DNA of 64,000 nt from Paraniabella ginsengisoli. Lineage in GTDB: Bacteria > Bacteroidota > Bacteroidia > Chitinophagales > Chitinophagaceae. Positions 11,119 through 20,618 of this stretch are shown here, one piece after another (positions within the stretch are counted from its first letter, which is position 1; each line of letters begins with the position of its first letter). The stretch spans positions 434,001 through 498,000 of the forward strand of contig NZ_JAKWBL010000002.1 of NCBI RefSeq assembly GCF_022513635.1, given 5' to 3'. The notes below the pieces were generated by a model. It saw only the letters and a program-made list of their open reading frames with translations, was not told where the DNA came from and did no database searches. The position numbers and the translations under genes are program-made.

Positions 11119-11349
11119 TTAGGTTGCTTTCATCTCACCTACCTGGCGATGAGATCCGTGAGATTGTCGGAGTTTTTCAACATTTGAAGGGCTAGTCGCG
11201 TTCGTTGAAAATGTAACATTGTGTTCAAGTTGAGCCATGTCAAATTTCTCATTATCATATTCGACTGTATCTTTTGAATTATTATTACCAATTTTACATG
11301 CAGCGGTACAAAGCGCAAATGAATTACAAGTAGTAGAGCATTTTTTCAT
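11119..11349 (-). CDS. Small Cys-containing hypothetical protein
   Basis: 76 residues with an ATG start and a plausible A-rich leader. The N-terminus has four Cys within about 20 residues (KKCSTTCNSFALCTAACK), then a polar Asn/Ser/Glu-rich tail. I do not recognise a family. The four Cys could bind metal, or the start could be a degenerate lipoprotein-like signal. Position after the DUF892 gene promoter region and a low-complexity tail leave it uncertain. Confidence 0.35.
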   Translation of the reverse strand: MKKCSTTCNSFALCTAACKIGNNNSKDTVEYDNEKFDMAQLEHNVTFSTNATSPSNVEKLRQSHGSHRQVGEMKAT

Positions 11350-11559
11350 TTGTATAATTTTTTAGTTTGCAATTTTACTGCGATTGCTTCCGATCCGTTA
11401 ACTGTTGGCGGAAACGATAAGTCGACGCCATATTTATATTGATAAGGATGATCAAGAGCCATGCCGTATGATTAAACTATAAGAAAATATGTTTAACGCA
11501 CGATCAAAGTGACTTTTAAGCGAGAGAGGAGGCCTATTGTTTAAAGTATCTGGGGAATT

Positions 11560-11591
11560 TTTGCCACAAAAGATTATCATTATGTGGCAAA
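11560..11591. repeat. Perfect 9-bp inverted repeat
   Basis: TTTGCCACA at 11560-11568 and TGTGGCAAA at 11583-11591 are exact inverse complements separated by 14 bases. The geometry suits either a dimeric regulator site or a hairpin; there is no T tail, so not a terminator. No gene start lies within 300 bases. Confidence 0.45.
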
Positions 11592-11992
11592 GCAGCATCA
11601 GGTAAGCGATCATAAACCTATCGAAAGATATTCAGGCCTGTAATCTGCCGTCACTTACACTAGTTTTATTAAAGTATGGAGGTTTTCAAATGCTCAGACT
11701 GTTCTAAAAAAATTGCTGTGTAAATTATTTATATGTAACAATTCCCAAATCTTTCTGATCATCAGGTGGCACTAATTCGAATAACGTGAGAATCTAATAA
11801 GGCTAATTTTGCCCTCTAACGAGTTTTTTTAGGAATCATCATAATATTATCGTCATCTTACGCCATCTATCCAAATTTTTAGGAGAGAACACTCTGTTGT
11901 TTGTTAAATAGCATATTTCAAAACAGCGCGGCCCCGTCGAGTGAAAGAGCTGGAAATTCTAAGCAGTACTTACAATATAAATTTTACAAGTC

Positions 11993-12343
11993 TTAGCAAT
12001 TGTATTGATCATTAGCAGCAGTCTGCAGTATAGTAACCTGGCCAGCACCGTTGCTTTTTGGTGTTTCAAACTTAATTTGAAAACCACCTCGACAACAATT
12101 CGTGGCGATGTCTGAAGTGAGCGATATGGAAATGAATAAAAACCGATTAGTAAAATGAATGATTTTTTTGACAGAAACTGCGTCCGTCGTTGTTAAGGAA
12201 CAGCCAGCTAAATTATATCAACTAAATGTAAACAGGGAGATTGAAGTATCGGTAACTATACCAGCACAAGGCAATACCTGGCTGGTTTTGGAGCAGGGAA
12301 AATAAGGCTGTTTAATACGATAGATAATGATATGAATGTATTC
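11993..12343 (-). pseudogene. Decayed reading frame with one internal TGA
   Basis: A frame of 117 codons ends at a TAA at 11993 with a single TGA about 72 codons before the end. The 3' part reads like a beta-rich domain: GGFQIKFETPKSNGAGQVT then ILQTAANDQYNC. No start codon or family is recognised. The opposite strand also has a short open frame (12159-12305), so which strand once coded is not certain. Confidence 0.3.
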
Positions 12344-12530
12344 TCGTTGGATTTTTTTCATTCGAGGTTATCTTTTAAAATTGTGCCTGGTGATTTCGGG
12401 TTTTGCAGTCGTTCGGAAATCAAGGAATTTTTTGTCACTACAGTTGATCGAATTATTAAGCTTTAAGTTTATACGTCAACTCTGTGTTACAAACTGCCGT
12501 TTCCATAAGTTATTCAGTTGTCACAAGTAA

Positions 12531-13171
12531 TTAAATATTTCGTTTGTTACTTTCCATTGCAATGAACTCTGGCAAGTAATTGGGCGTACACCCTTTTGAT
12601 ACCATTTCACCTTTATAAAGACCCGTTTTCTCGCCAAGAGCGACACACCTGTTTCGATACTTTTTTCATAAACTCCAATCCAGCCTGCAAGAAAATTCAT
12701 AGCCCATTGAACTGCAGGCTCTTCAATGGTAATACTGGTCTCAATTGCTGAAAGTAAGTCGGGCGTATTTTCTGGCGGTGCCTGACCTGTCCATCTTAAT
12801 CTTGCCTGATAGTACCAATAGGTGCGTCTTTGAAGTGAAGCCGGACTATTTTTCCAGGATTGAATCAATGTAATTGTCTTTTTATCCTTAGTGAGCTGGT
12901 TGGCCATTAGCCAATCCATTAGCTGATTTCGCTCATCAAATGGATGAGTCTGCATGTCCTTATCAAGCTTATCGATCAAATCCTGTGAAAGAAGCTTGTT
13001 GTCCATAATTAAGATGGCTAATTGTCTGGGCAAAAACCTTTCAGTTGACCATAGTTCCATAGCCAGTTCGTGGTCCTTTTTAATATCCTTCGCAATTTTC
13101 CGTAAGTCCCCTAATTTAGTTTTAGTATTGATTTGAGCCAAAATGTTTTCCGCCCGTGAAGAAAGTTTCAT
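12531..13171 (-). CDS. DNA alkylation repair protein, AlkD-like (one frame shift)
   Basis: About 213 residues. HEAT-like alpha repeats start at LGDLRKIAKDIKKDHELAMELW and continue through RQLAILIMD, WLMANQL and RRTYWYYQARLRWTGQ, matching the AlkD/AlkC-type DNA alkylation repair family, which excises alkylated bases without flipping them. The frame shifts after VYEKSI near 12655: one extra base restores RNRCVALGEKTGLYKGEM and KGCTPNYLPEFI, the conserved family tail, ending at a TAA at 12531. Uncorrected, the frame runs on to 12521. The gene has a 57-bp upstream element shared with its - strand neighbour at 13768. Confidence 0.85.
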
Positions 13172-13241
13172 ATCAATCTTTTGTTTTTAAGACAATAAAT
13201 AATTCTGACTACGTCGGGTTATTTGCGATTAATTGCAATAC

Positions 13242-13299
13242 ATATTCGTCTATTCAGTTTTGTACTAAAGATAAATAGAAATCGGAAGTTGAGTATTTG
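13242..13299. repeat. Duplicated upstream element, copy A
   Basis: About 58 bases ending about 70 bases upstream of the AlkD-like gene start. By eye about 51 columns match copy B at 13861-13916, including ATATTCGTCTATTCA, TGTACTAAAG and TTGAGTATTTG. On the - strand it contains TATCTTTA, close to the Bacteroidota -7 motif TAnnTTTG. Confidence 0.7.
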
Positions 13300-13366
13300 T
13301 TGATCAACTGCCTTATTACAAATACCCTTGTTACGTACGTTTATGTTTGCCGTTCAAGTTCCGGTT

Positions 13367-13768
13367 TTAAATAGTCAACGATTTTGAGACGGCTAAACTG
13401 TCTTCTAATAATCTGTATTTAATGATCAGATTATCCTGAATTGTTATTTGTATGAAAAACATGGAGTCAACTATCTTGTTTGTTTGAAGCATTCTTGTAG
13501 AGAATTCTCCTGCAATTACAGCGTTGTTATTATCAATAAAAATATTCTCAATGTGTGCCGAAATAGGTTCAGTATTCTTCCATAGCAATTCATAAAACTT
13601 TGAAACTTCCTGCTTGTTGCTTCTTCTACCTAACCACGGTGCCTTGGTTTCATCTCCTGGTATATACCAATCAATCTTGTCTGAAAAAAGCTCGCCCAAT
13701 TCCTTTAAATTCCTTTCGGATTGGTGTTTGAAAAATGTTTGAATGATGGTTTGAGTAACGATGTTCAT
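13367..13768 (-). CDS. NTF2-like / SnoaL-like protein
   Basis: Intact 133 residues, a normal length for the NTF2-like alpha+beta barrel family. The N-terminal helices (TIIQTFFKHQSERNLKELGELF) are followed by SDKIDWYIPGD, a long helix with FYELLWKNTEP, and beta strands ending VDSMFFIQITIQDNLIIKYRLLEDS. The fold is shared by SnoaL cyclases, ketosteroid isomerases and many binding proteins, so no reaction can be named. It lies in line with the AlkD-like gene and has a copy of the same upstream element. Confidence 0.75.
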   Translation of the reverse strand: MNIVTQTIIQTFFKHQSERNLKELGELFSDKIDWYIPGDETKAPWLGRRSNKQEVSKFYELLWKNTEPISAHIENIFIDNNNAVIAGEFSTRMLQTNKIVDSMFFIQITIQDNLIIKYRLLEDSLAVSKSLTI

Positions 13769-13860
13769 ATTTTATAGTTATTCTAAATTTTTCTCAAAGA
13801 TGAGGTTGTTTTTTTACAATTACAGCGAATGGTTTGGGTATTGGCTATGAGGCGAAATAT

Positions 13861-13916
13861 ATATTCGTCTATTCAACATGTACTAAAGTAAATAGAAATC
13901 CGAATTTGAGTATTTG
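13861..13916. repeat. Duplicated upstream element, copy B
   Basis: About 56 bases ending about 92 bases upstream of the NTF2-like gene start and matching copy A at 13242-13299. The - strand carries TACTTTAG in place of TATCTTTAG, still followed by the same TACA and GAATAGACGAATAT. A shared promoter/operator or a short intergenic repeat are both possible. Confidence 0.7.
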
Positions 13917-13934
13917 GTTCAGTCCACTTTTTCA

Positions 13935-13961
13935 ATAAAAAAGCCTCCTGTTAAAGAGGCT
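13935..13961 (-). terminator. Rho-independent terminator of the dehydrogenase block
   Basis: On the - strand AGCCTC (13956-13961) and GAGGCT (13942-13947) form a 6-bp stem with an 8-base loop followed by six T and AT. It is about 280 bases past the end of the alcohol dehydrogenase. Confidence 0.55.
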
Positions 13962-14241
13962 CCAACCTATAATAATAGGTATGCCATTAACTCATTAACC
14001 AGGGTTACTAAATCTTTTAAAGAGAATAAGTAGAGTACCCGTTAAGTTTGTCAGAAACTTATAGTAAATACTCTTTTCATTAATATCTGTTCAAAGAATG
14101 ATGAGGTGGTTACTATGAATATGAAATATGTAATCTTTATTCTAATTCCTCATTTATTGTTTTTTATTTTCTTTATAAATTGATTGGAGCTTTTAATTTC
14201 TTGTTTTTAGGCCTTTCGAAATATTTTTCTAGTTCGCTGGC
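13962..14241. other. Intergenic, nothing evident
   Basis: With the repeat and terminator just before it, the whole spacer between the NTF2-like gene and the dehydrogenase is 473 bases. I see no reading frame or RNA gene in it. Confidence 0.5.
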
Positions 14242-15410
14242 TTAGCTCCAGGGATCCAATACAACTTTTACACAACCATCTTCTTTTTGCTTAAAGATCT
14301 CATAACCGTGTTCAACCTGAGATAGAGAAAGCCGATGTGTAATGATATCGTCCAGCTTTACTTTCCCATCAGTCACATACTTCAAAAGTGTATCTATGTA
14401 TTTGTGAGCCGGAGCCTGTCCGCCTTTTAAAATAATTCCTTTATCAAAAAATTGTCCCACCGGAAAGTTATCGTAATGTGCAGGATACACCCCAAGTACC
14501 GATACGATACCTCCTCTGCGTACGGCACTCATACAAGCTTCCAGAACTTTGGGCGAACCTTTTTCAAGATTGATAACAGCCTTCGCGCGATCCCACATAT
14601 TGCGGTCGGGTTCAAATCCGACGGCGTCTATACAAACATCAGCGCCGCGACCTTCTGTTAAATCCCGTATTGCTGCCACAACGTCTTTAGCGCCATCATC
14701 CCAATGCACAGTAACACAATCGGCTACTTCCTTTGCTTTAGTAAGGCGGTATTCAAGCGTATCAATAATGATTACTTTACCTGCGTTTCTTAAATGTGCT
14801 GATTTAAGGGCCATAAGTCCAACTGGCCCGGCTCCAAAAATAGCAACGCTTTCTCCTCCTTTCAGTTCGCCCCAGTCAACACCAGTGTAACCAGTTGGGA
14901 AAATATCAGTCAGAAATAATACCTGCTCATCAGTGAGTTGTTCCGGCACCTTGCGAGGTCCGTAGTCGGCATAGGGTACGCGTACATATTGAGCCTGACC
15001 ACCATCATAACCGCCATACAAGTCTGTGTATCCAAACAATGCGCCACCCTTTTCCGTTAAAATACCACCTTCTGGTCCGTAATGTTCCGGGTTGCTATTT
15101 TCACAATGTCCCGGAAGATGGTGATCGCAGAAGAAACATTGTCCGCATGCGACAGGAAAGGGAACAATTACACGATCCCCACGTTGAAGGTTCTTTACAC
15201 CTTTGCCCACTTCCTCAATAATGCCCATAAATTCGTGACCAAGTACCATATTTCTTGGTTGCGGTATTCCCCGGAGTAAATATGAAGATCGGAGCCACAA
15301 ATCGCTGTGGACGTGACTTTCAGAATAACGTCACGATCGTTTTGGAGTTTAGGGTCATCTACGGTATCAAACTTGATGGAACCGGGACCATGTATAACTG
15401 CTGCTTTCAT
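14242..15410 (-). CDS. Zinc-dependent alcohol / formaldehyde dehydrogenase (one frame shift)
   Basis: Two frames (15410-15195 and 15300-14242) form one protein of about 389 residues of the medium-chain dehydrogenase superfamily. Catalytic zinc ligands: Cys in AICGSDLH and His-Glu in LGHEFMG. Structural zinc: four Cys in CGQCFFCDHHLPGHC. The NAD-binding Rossmann fold has SVAIFGAGPVGLMA, with Asp in VIIIDTLEYRL suggesting NAD. Adding one G to the GGGG run near 15277 joins the pieces as IYSGGIPQPRNMVLGHEF. The family includes glutathione-independent formaldehyde dehydrogenases; the exact substrate is unclear. It heads the distal end of a - strand stress block with an SDR just upstream. Confidence 0.88.
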
Positions 15411-15448
15411 TGTATGTGGATTTAAAGTTTATAATATTGTTATTTTGT

Positions 15449-16237
15449 CTACTGTTCTGCAGGCTTTTGCGAATTTTTCATATTATCAGCCGCTATGCTA
15501 TCTGGCATTATGTTGCTCATGGCTACATTCATTTTGTTTTTAAAACCAGCAACAACCATATCTTCATCGTTCATTAAAGCATTATATCCAGCTTCAGCGA
15601 CATCCGCAGGATCTGCCAATTTACTTTTGTCCTGCACAGCTTTTGATTCAGTCATATTTGCTTTGTTGAAAAAATCTGTATCAGTAGCGCCGGGAAGTAA
15701 CGCAGTAACAACAATCCCTTTTTCTTTTACCTCACTTCTCAATGCTTCTGTAAAAGACTGTACAAAAGCTTTAGTGCCATGATATACTGACTGCCATGGG
15801 CCGGGAGCTTTACTCGCAATTGAAGAAAGGTTCAAGACTCGCCCATCTCCCTGTACTAACATGTCCTGCAGATATAATTTGGTGAGAACAATGGTTGATG
15901 AAATATTCAGTTGCACAATCGCCAGTTCACGATCAATATCCGTGTTCTCAAATAGTCCATATAATCCTTGTCCTGCATTGTTGACAAGTATGTTGACCAA
16001 TAGATTTCTGTCCGTAGTTTGCCGATATAATTCAAAAGCTGCATGAGGATTGAAAAGATCTTTTGCAATAGTAATAACCTCAACCCCAAAAGCCTCCAAA
16101 TTTATTTTTGCCTTGGCTAGTTCATTCTCATGTCTTGCAACAATAATTAGGTTATGTCCGTTTTTCGCAAATATTTTTGCCAGTTCTAAACCAATACCTT
16201 GTGTGCCGCCTGTAATAAGTACATACTTGTTTATCAT
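15449..16237 (-). CDS. Short-chain dehydrogenase/reductase (SDR)
   Basis: Intact 262 residues. Classical SDR motifs: TGGTQGIGLELA (nucleotide binding), NNAGQGLYG, catalytic Ser in NLSSIAS, and YHGTKAF with the catalytic Tyr and Lys. The second-strand region VARHENEL suggests NADP(H). The C-terminus ends in a polar Met/Asn-rich tail. It lies 38 bases ahead of the alcohol dehydrogenase and 14 bases after the DUF6766 gene, so the three probably share a transcript. Confidence 0.9.
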   Translation of the reverse strand: MINKYVLITGGTQGIGLELAKIFAKNGHNLIIVARHENELAKAKINLEAFGVEVITIAKDLFNPHAAFELYRQTTDRNLLVNILVNNAGQGLYGLFENTDIDRELAIVQLNISSTIVLTKLYLQDMLVQGDGRVLNLSSIASKAPGPWQSVYHGTKAFVQSFTEALRSEVKEKGIVVTALLPGATDTDFFNKANMTESKAVQDKSKLADPADVAEAGYNALMNDEDMVVAGFKNKMNVAMSNIMPDSIAADNMKNSQKPAEQ

Positions 16238-16251
16238 TTGTATTTTTTAAA

Positions 16252-16906
16252 TTATGGATTTTCATTGTGTGCCATATCTACCGGCTTAGATTCAGGGGAA
16301 CCTTTTTCGCGTAGCCAAATTGATAGCACCACTATTGCTGCAACTGCAAGGAATTCACTTTGCCAATTTTGAAAAGATTCGAACCAAAAGCGGGAACCTG
16401 TAATATAATCTTGCCAGCTTTCGAGGGAAAGATGTTTTTCAAATCGTTCTGTATTACTTTCTTTCAGGCTACCATAAAAATGAAGAATAAAACTCAGGAG
16501 GAACAGTAGGCCAAAAGCAATGGATAAAGAATGCTTGTATAAGTCAAGCCAAATTCCTCCTTTTTCACCGGCCATGGCGCGGCAGGGTGGGGTTTAGGTT
16601 CCTTATCAACATCTTCTTCACCTTCTAAACCTTTTGATTCACTTGATCCTTTTTGACGAAGAAATACTGTAAATACTACATACAACATCATCTGTAAAAA
16701 TTCACTTTCCCAGTTTTCGAAGGTTGCTTGTATAAAATGTCCGCTATTTACATATTGTTGTAACTGTAGCGAGGGCCTGCCTTCTTCCATTCGCTGCTCA
16801 TTGTCTGTTTTCCAACCTGTGATAAGTTGCGCGCAGAGGAAAATGATCATCAAACTCATTAAAACAATGCTGAGACTATTACGATAAAAAAACTTTTTCT
16901 ACGCAT
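16252..16906 (-). CDS. DUF6766 family membrane protein (two frame shifts)
   Basis: About 220 residues when corrected. The start is at 16906 (MRRKSFFY); adding one T to a T run near 16886 gives RRKSFFYRNSLSIVLMSLMI, and adding one A near 16565 gives WPVKKGGIWLDLYKHSLSI. The protein is an internal duplication: each half has a hydrophobic helix followed by FENWESEFLQMM or FQNWQSEFLAV, another helix, and a polar RQKGSSESK or REKGSPESK end. That repeat is the signature of DUF6766. The role is unknown; relatives are common beside catalase and ferritin-like stress genes. Confidence 0.8.
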
Positions 16907-17052
16907 GGTTTCCTTAATTAAACGTTTATGAAATTTGAACAAGGAATATTACGAATGCTTCTGGTGACCTGCCCCGTATTCAGCACGATTTAAACATTAT
17001 ACCATCTTAGTTTTATTAAGTACTAGCTATATTGGTTTTATAAAATAATATA

Positions 17053-17320
17053 CTAGCCGATAATACCTTGAGAAAAGCGAACCTGATAAATAGTAGTAGC
17101 AATATCTTCATCCAATACGTTACTCATTCTTTTTTTGTATCTATACCTGCCTTTGATTTTAGCGTTTAGAAACTGTCCTTTTGAAAATGCTCCTTTCATC
17201 TCTTCATAAATATCGGCAGGCACATCTTTGTATTCATAAATCGAGCCCGAGATATAGCGGAACCTGAAGGGATCTGGTAGATGTGTTATATGTGAAATTG
17301 TCGACAACGGTTGAGGGCAT
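17053..17320 (-). CDS. KTSC domain protein (one frame shift)
   Basis: About 88 residues. The frame from the ATG at 17320 (MPSTVVDNFTYNTSTRSLQV) fits the usual MPS start of KTSC proteins, and removing one C near 17268 continues it as RYISGSIYEYKDVPADIYEE then AFSKGQFLNAKIKGRYRYKK, the conserved SG..Y.Y..VP / SKG..LN..IKG pattern. An in-frame ATG also exists at 17338. KTSC is a small fold often fused to or beside lysyl-tRNA-synthetase-like or stress genes; function is unknown. Confidence 0.7.
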
Positions 17321-17361
17321 ATAGTTTACGGGCAACATGTATGCTGCAATTAATGCTATAC

Positions 17362-17805
17362 TTAATGAATAACTCCGAATCCAAATAACCACATTGCAGC
17401 GCTAAAGATCAGGTGGCCAAAAAATATCAGCACCAAATAAATTTTAACTTCGCTTACGAGGGTATATTTGCTTGCATAGATAATAAGGCTCCACGCAAGT
17501 ACAGCAAGGATTCCGCAAACGGCGCCGTACATTAGCGCCGTTGGAAATGAATGAAAAGTGGGGAAATAATGCCACAAATATAAAAATACAGCCGCAAAAT
17601 TTATTCCTATAGTATAATGAATAACTGTTCCAAACAACAATTTTTGAGAGTGGCTTTTCAATTGCAAAACATTACCCAGAATAGCAGGTACATAATAACG
17701 TTGGGAAAAAACCATTGAAGCTAATTTTACAAAAAATGTCATTGTAAAAGTGCTGACAGTGCCTGAAATTATGACTATAAAAAGTAAGAAAATTGAATAA
17801 GGCAT
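17362..17805 (-). CDS. Four-helix integral membrane protein of unknown function
   Basis: 147 intact residues with about four hydrophobic helices: 1-25, 55-85, 87-110 and 122-145. The start MPYSIFLLFIVIISGTVSTF is hydrophobic without a cleavage site, so it is a membrane anchor. I do not recognise a family. It lies 48 bases after the catalase gene on the same strand and may be co-transcribed with it. Confidence 0.6.
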   Translation of the reverse strand: MPYSIFLLFIVIISGTVSTFTMTFFVKLASMVFSQRYYVPAILGNVLQLKSHSQKLLFGTVIHYTIGINFAAVFLYLWHYFPTFHSFPTALMYGAVCGILAVLAWSLIIYASKYTLVSEVKIYLVLIFFGHLIFSAAMWLFGFGVIH

Positions 17806-17853
17806 ACTCTAGAAAATATTCATTCAGATTCTGTCAAAATAAGAAAACGTTCT

Positions 17854-19923
17854 CTATGCAGGCACTTTACGCTCCATTTCCCTTTCCCAAAAACGATGCT
17901 GGGCAATATTGCTTATAAAATTTTGACTATCTCCATTCATTGTAATTCCAGGCCCCTTCCTTACATAAGTGGCTTCGAAAAATTTTTCAGCCTTTGGCGA
18001 ACCGCCTATAGCCTTGCAATGTCGATATTGTTCGTTTACAAAATGTATAGCATCTGGCTCACTCAACAAAGCTTCAGCATGCTGAGCATTTCCTGGTATA
18101 TAAACAGCATCAAACAATACAGAAGCTGTGTTGAAAAAGTCATATCTGTAGCAATGGGGCTGCCATCTGAACTATTGATAGTACCAAGCCGGGGCCCAAT
18201 AATTTTTGCCGTGGCGCCGCCATCAATTAATGCTTTTTTAGTTTCGTTATTTCTTTTTCGTCAACCCCGTCGGTTGCGAGTATAGCTATTTTCCGGCTTA
18301 CAATGGAATCTTTAACTGTACCGGCCATACTTAATGCAGCAGACCGCTTGATGCTTGAAGTTCCTTTCAAAGGCTTATAGTCTTTAGGATTTCCGTCGGC
18401 GGGAATTGCGCCATTTTCGACAGGCTTGGCATTTTTGATTTGAGGTAAACCGATTTTTGCAGCTACGTATGAAGCGAGGTCAAGGTCAACGTTAGAAAGG
18501 TTATTCACCATCCGTTCACGAATTGCTGGAATAATGCATTTGGATAACTCAAAACTCAAGGCATCTTTTATATGATTCTTTTCAGGTTCGCTCTGGCTAT
18601 TGTAAAAAAGTTTTGCCTGGCTAAAATGATCGAAGAAACTCTTGCTTCTTCCACGTATTTTTTGACCGTCTATCTTTTCCTGATGACTGGTGAAACCTTC
18701 TGCTGCCTTTGCCAGATACGGGCAACCACCTCCAATGCTATTAGGTGTATAGCTGGCCTTACCTTTGTTTATCTGCATCCTCATGTGTGCTTCACGCTGA
18801 TTATTATAAACGGGTACAACAGGACGATTGATCGGTATTTCGTGAAAGTTAGGACTTCCCAACCTGGACAGTTGAGTATCTGTATACGAAAACAACCGGC
18901 CTTGCAAAAGAGGATCATTGGTGAAATCAATACCTGGAACAACATGCCCGGGGTGGAATGCTACCTGCTCTGTTTCAGAAAAAAGTTGTCAGGGTTTTTG
19001 TTCAAGGTCATAGTACCTACGCGCATTACAGGCACTAATTCTTCCGGAATGATTTTCGTTGCATCAAGCAAATCGAAATCAAATTTATGTTCATCTTTTT
19101 CTGCCACCAACTGAACGCCCAATTCCCATTGAGGAAAATTGCCCTGTTCAATCGCTTCCCATAAATCGCGTCGATGAAAATCAGGATCTTTACCGGATAT
19201 CTTTTGGGCTTCATCCCATGCTACAGAATGCACGCCCAATAATGGTTTCCAATGAAATTTGACAAAGGTACTTTGGCCCTTTTCATTTATGAAGCGAAAA
19301 GTGTGTACGCCAAACCCCTCCATCATTCTCAAACTCCTTGGAATAGCCCTGTCGCTCATGGCCCACATTATCATGTGTGTACTTTCAGGCATTAAGGATA
19401 TAAAATCCCAAAAAGTGTCGTGCGCTGTAGCCGCCTGAGGCATCTCATTATCCTGCTCTGGTTTTGCTGCATGTATAAGATCAGGAAACTTCATGGCATC
19501 CTGTATAAAAAAAACGGGGATATTATTACCCACCAGGTCAAAATTGCCCTCATTAGTATAGAACTTCACTGCAAACCCTCTCACATCCCGAGCAAGATCT
19601 GTCGAGCCGCGTGAACCGGCAACCGTTGAAAAGCGTACAAATACCGGCGTTTCATGTTCAGTATCATTTAAAAAACCAGCTTTAGTATATTGCCCTAAAG
19701 AGGTGTTAAGTTTGAAAGTGCCATGTGCGCCAGACCCTCGCGCATGCACAATACGTTCGGGTATGCGTTCGTGATCAAAATGAGTCATCTTTTCTCTAAA
19801 GACAAAATCTTCCATTAAAGTGGCGCCCCGATCGCCAGTTCTTAACGAATTGTGATCATCATTTATTTTAACTCCGTGATCCGTGGTCATCGTTTGTTCG
19901 GTGGCGTCACTCACATTATTCAA
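17854..19923 (-). CDS. katE: Large-subunit catalase, HPII type (three frame shifts)
   Basis: Pieces at 19923-18961, 18907-18227 and 18117-17854 form one protein of about 690 residues, the length of the HPII/KatE class that disproportionates hydrogen peroxide with heme. Core: [20 protein letters not shown] with the catalytic His, [24 protein letters not shown] with the catalytic Asn, and the heme-ligand Tyr in [10 protein letters not shown]. The C-terminal DJ-1/PfpI-like domain unique to the large class begins at [16 protein letters not shown]. Restoring one T near 18967, one A near 18236 and one base near 18128 reads [34 protein letters not shown] and [15 protein letters not shown]. The upstream spacer presumably holds its promoter. 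Confidence 0.9.
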
Positions 19924-20618
19924 AAGGTCGTTTATTTTTTTATTGATATTTTTTTAGGTGGGTTTTGCTTGGGCATGGCTATATTTTTAGGATTTAGAGG
20001 GAAAAGTATTACTGTTTACAAAAGAGAGACGTATTTAAAGATATTAATGCTCAACTTTGGATTCACATTAATACGATCATCAATGTCAAGCCAAATTTGA
20101 GACACTGCATTATGACCAATATAAAATCACTGTTGATCATACGCTAGATTACTAAGGGTTTAAAGAATGTTATCTCTTGAAACAATAGGAGATGCAATTA
20201 CTGTACCAATGGAGTAACGCCAGGCGGACAGTAGTAGTTCAGTTGTTGTATTGTATTAAAAATGGAGAGATTTGCTTCTCCCAAAATGGTCACATCTGTT
20301 AAAAAATTCGCTTATGTTGTATGTTGTGTACTAAATGTATCGAGAAATATTTTTATTTAGCTTTAGCTAAAATGCTGTCTATCTTTTTGGCTTCAGCAAG
20401 ATGGTGTTCTAACTTACTTATTTTCGAAGACGCCGAGCTTTCACTTCCGGGTACTTTCCCTTTCTGGCCTGTTCTTTAAATTATCTATAATCTTCCTTAT
20501 GATGCGGGTCAGCTGCTACTCTGTATCCAAATTTCGGGTTGGGAAATGGTTTTTTATTTCGACTCTTTTTGTAAAGGAATAAAATAATTATGTCATCTTC
20601 GCGCCGAAATTTTTATAT
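19924..20618. other. Intergenic region with a decayed frame (695 bp)
   Basis: Divergent spacer between the catalase (-) and the TonB-dependent receptor (+). It contains the damaged - strand frame at 20353-20570. A + strand frame at 19852-20100 mostly overlaps the catalase 5' end and is a shadow. Confidence 0.6.
20353..20570 (-). pseudogene. Damaged small protein gene
   Basis: Stitched across three frames the - strand reads NPKFGYRVAADPHHKEDYR, a stop, FKEQARKGK, then VPGSESSASSKISKLEHHL AEAKKIDSILAKAK with a TAA at 20353. The amphipathic, Lys/Glu-rich end looks like a real coiled-coil tail. At least two indels and one stop are needed, so it is broken even if some indels are sequencing errors. 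No family recognised. Confidence 0.35.

Larger units (their letters stand above)
11350..12530. other. Gene-poor region (about 1.2 kb)
   Basis: No intact gene of family length. It holds a 9-bp inverted repeat at 11560-11591 and a decayed frame on the - strand at 11993-12343. Short + strand frames near 12159-12305 and 12332-12466 lie opposite or beside it and show no recognisable domain. Confidence 0.6.

Noticed and set aside
12159..12305. 48-codon + strand frame ending in QGNTWLVLEQGK
   Set aside because: Possible old protein end, but it lies opposite the - strand frame and has no upstream continuation.
9445..12343. TGA recoding to explain internal TGA codons
   Set aside because: Many clear genes here end in TGA (for example receivers and desaturase neighbours), so TGA is a normal stop.
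12332..12466. Short + strand frame beside the decayed - strand frame
   Set aside because: Some protein-like sequence, but no start context, no family and overlap with the more convincing - strand frame.
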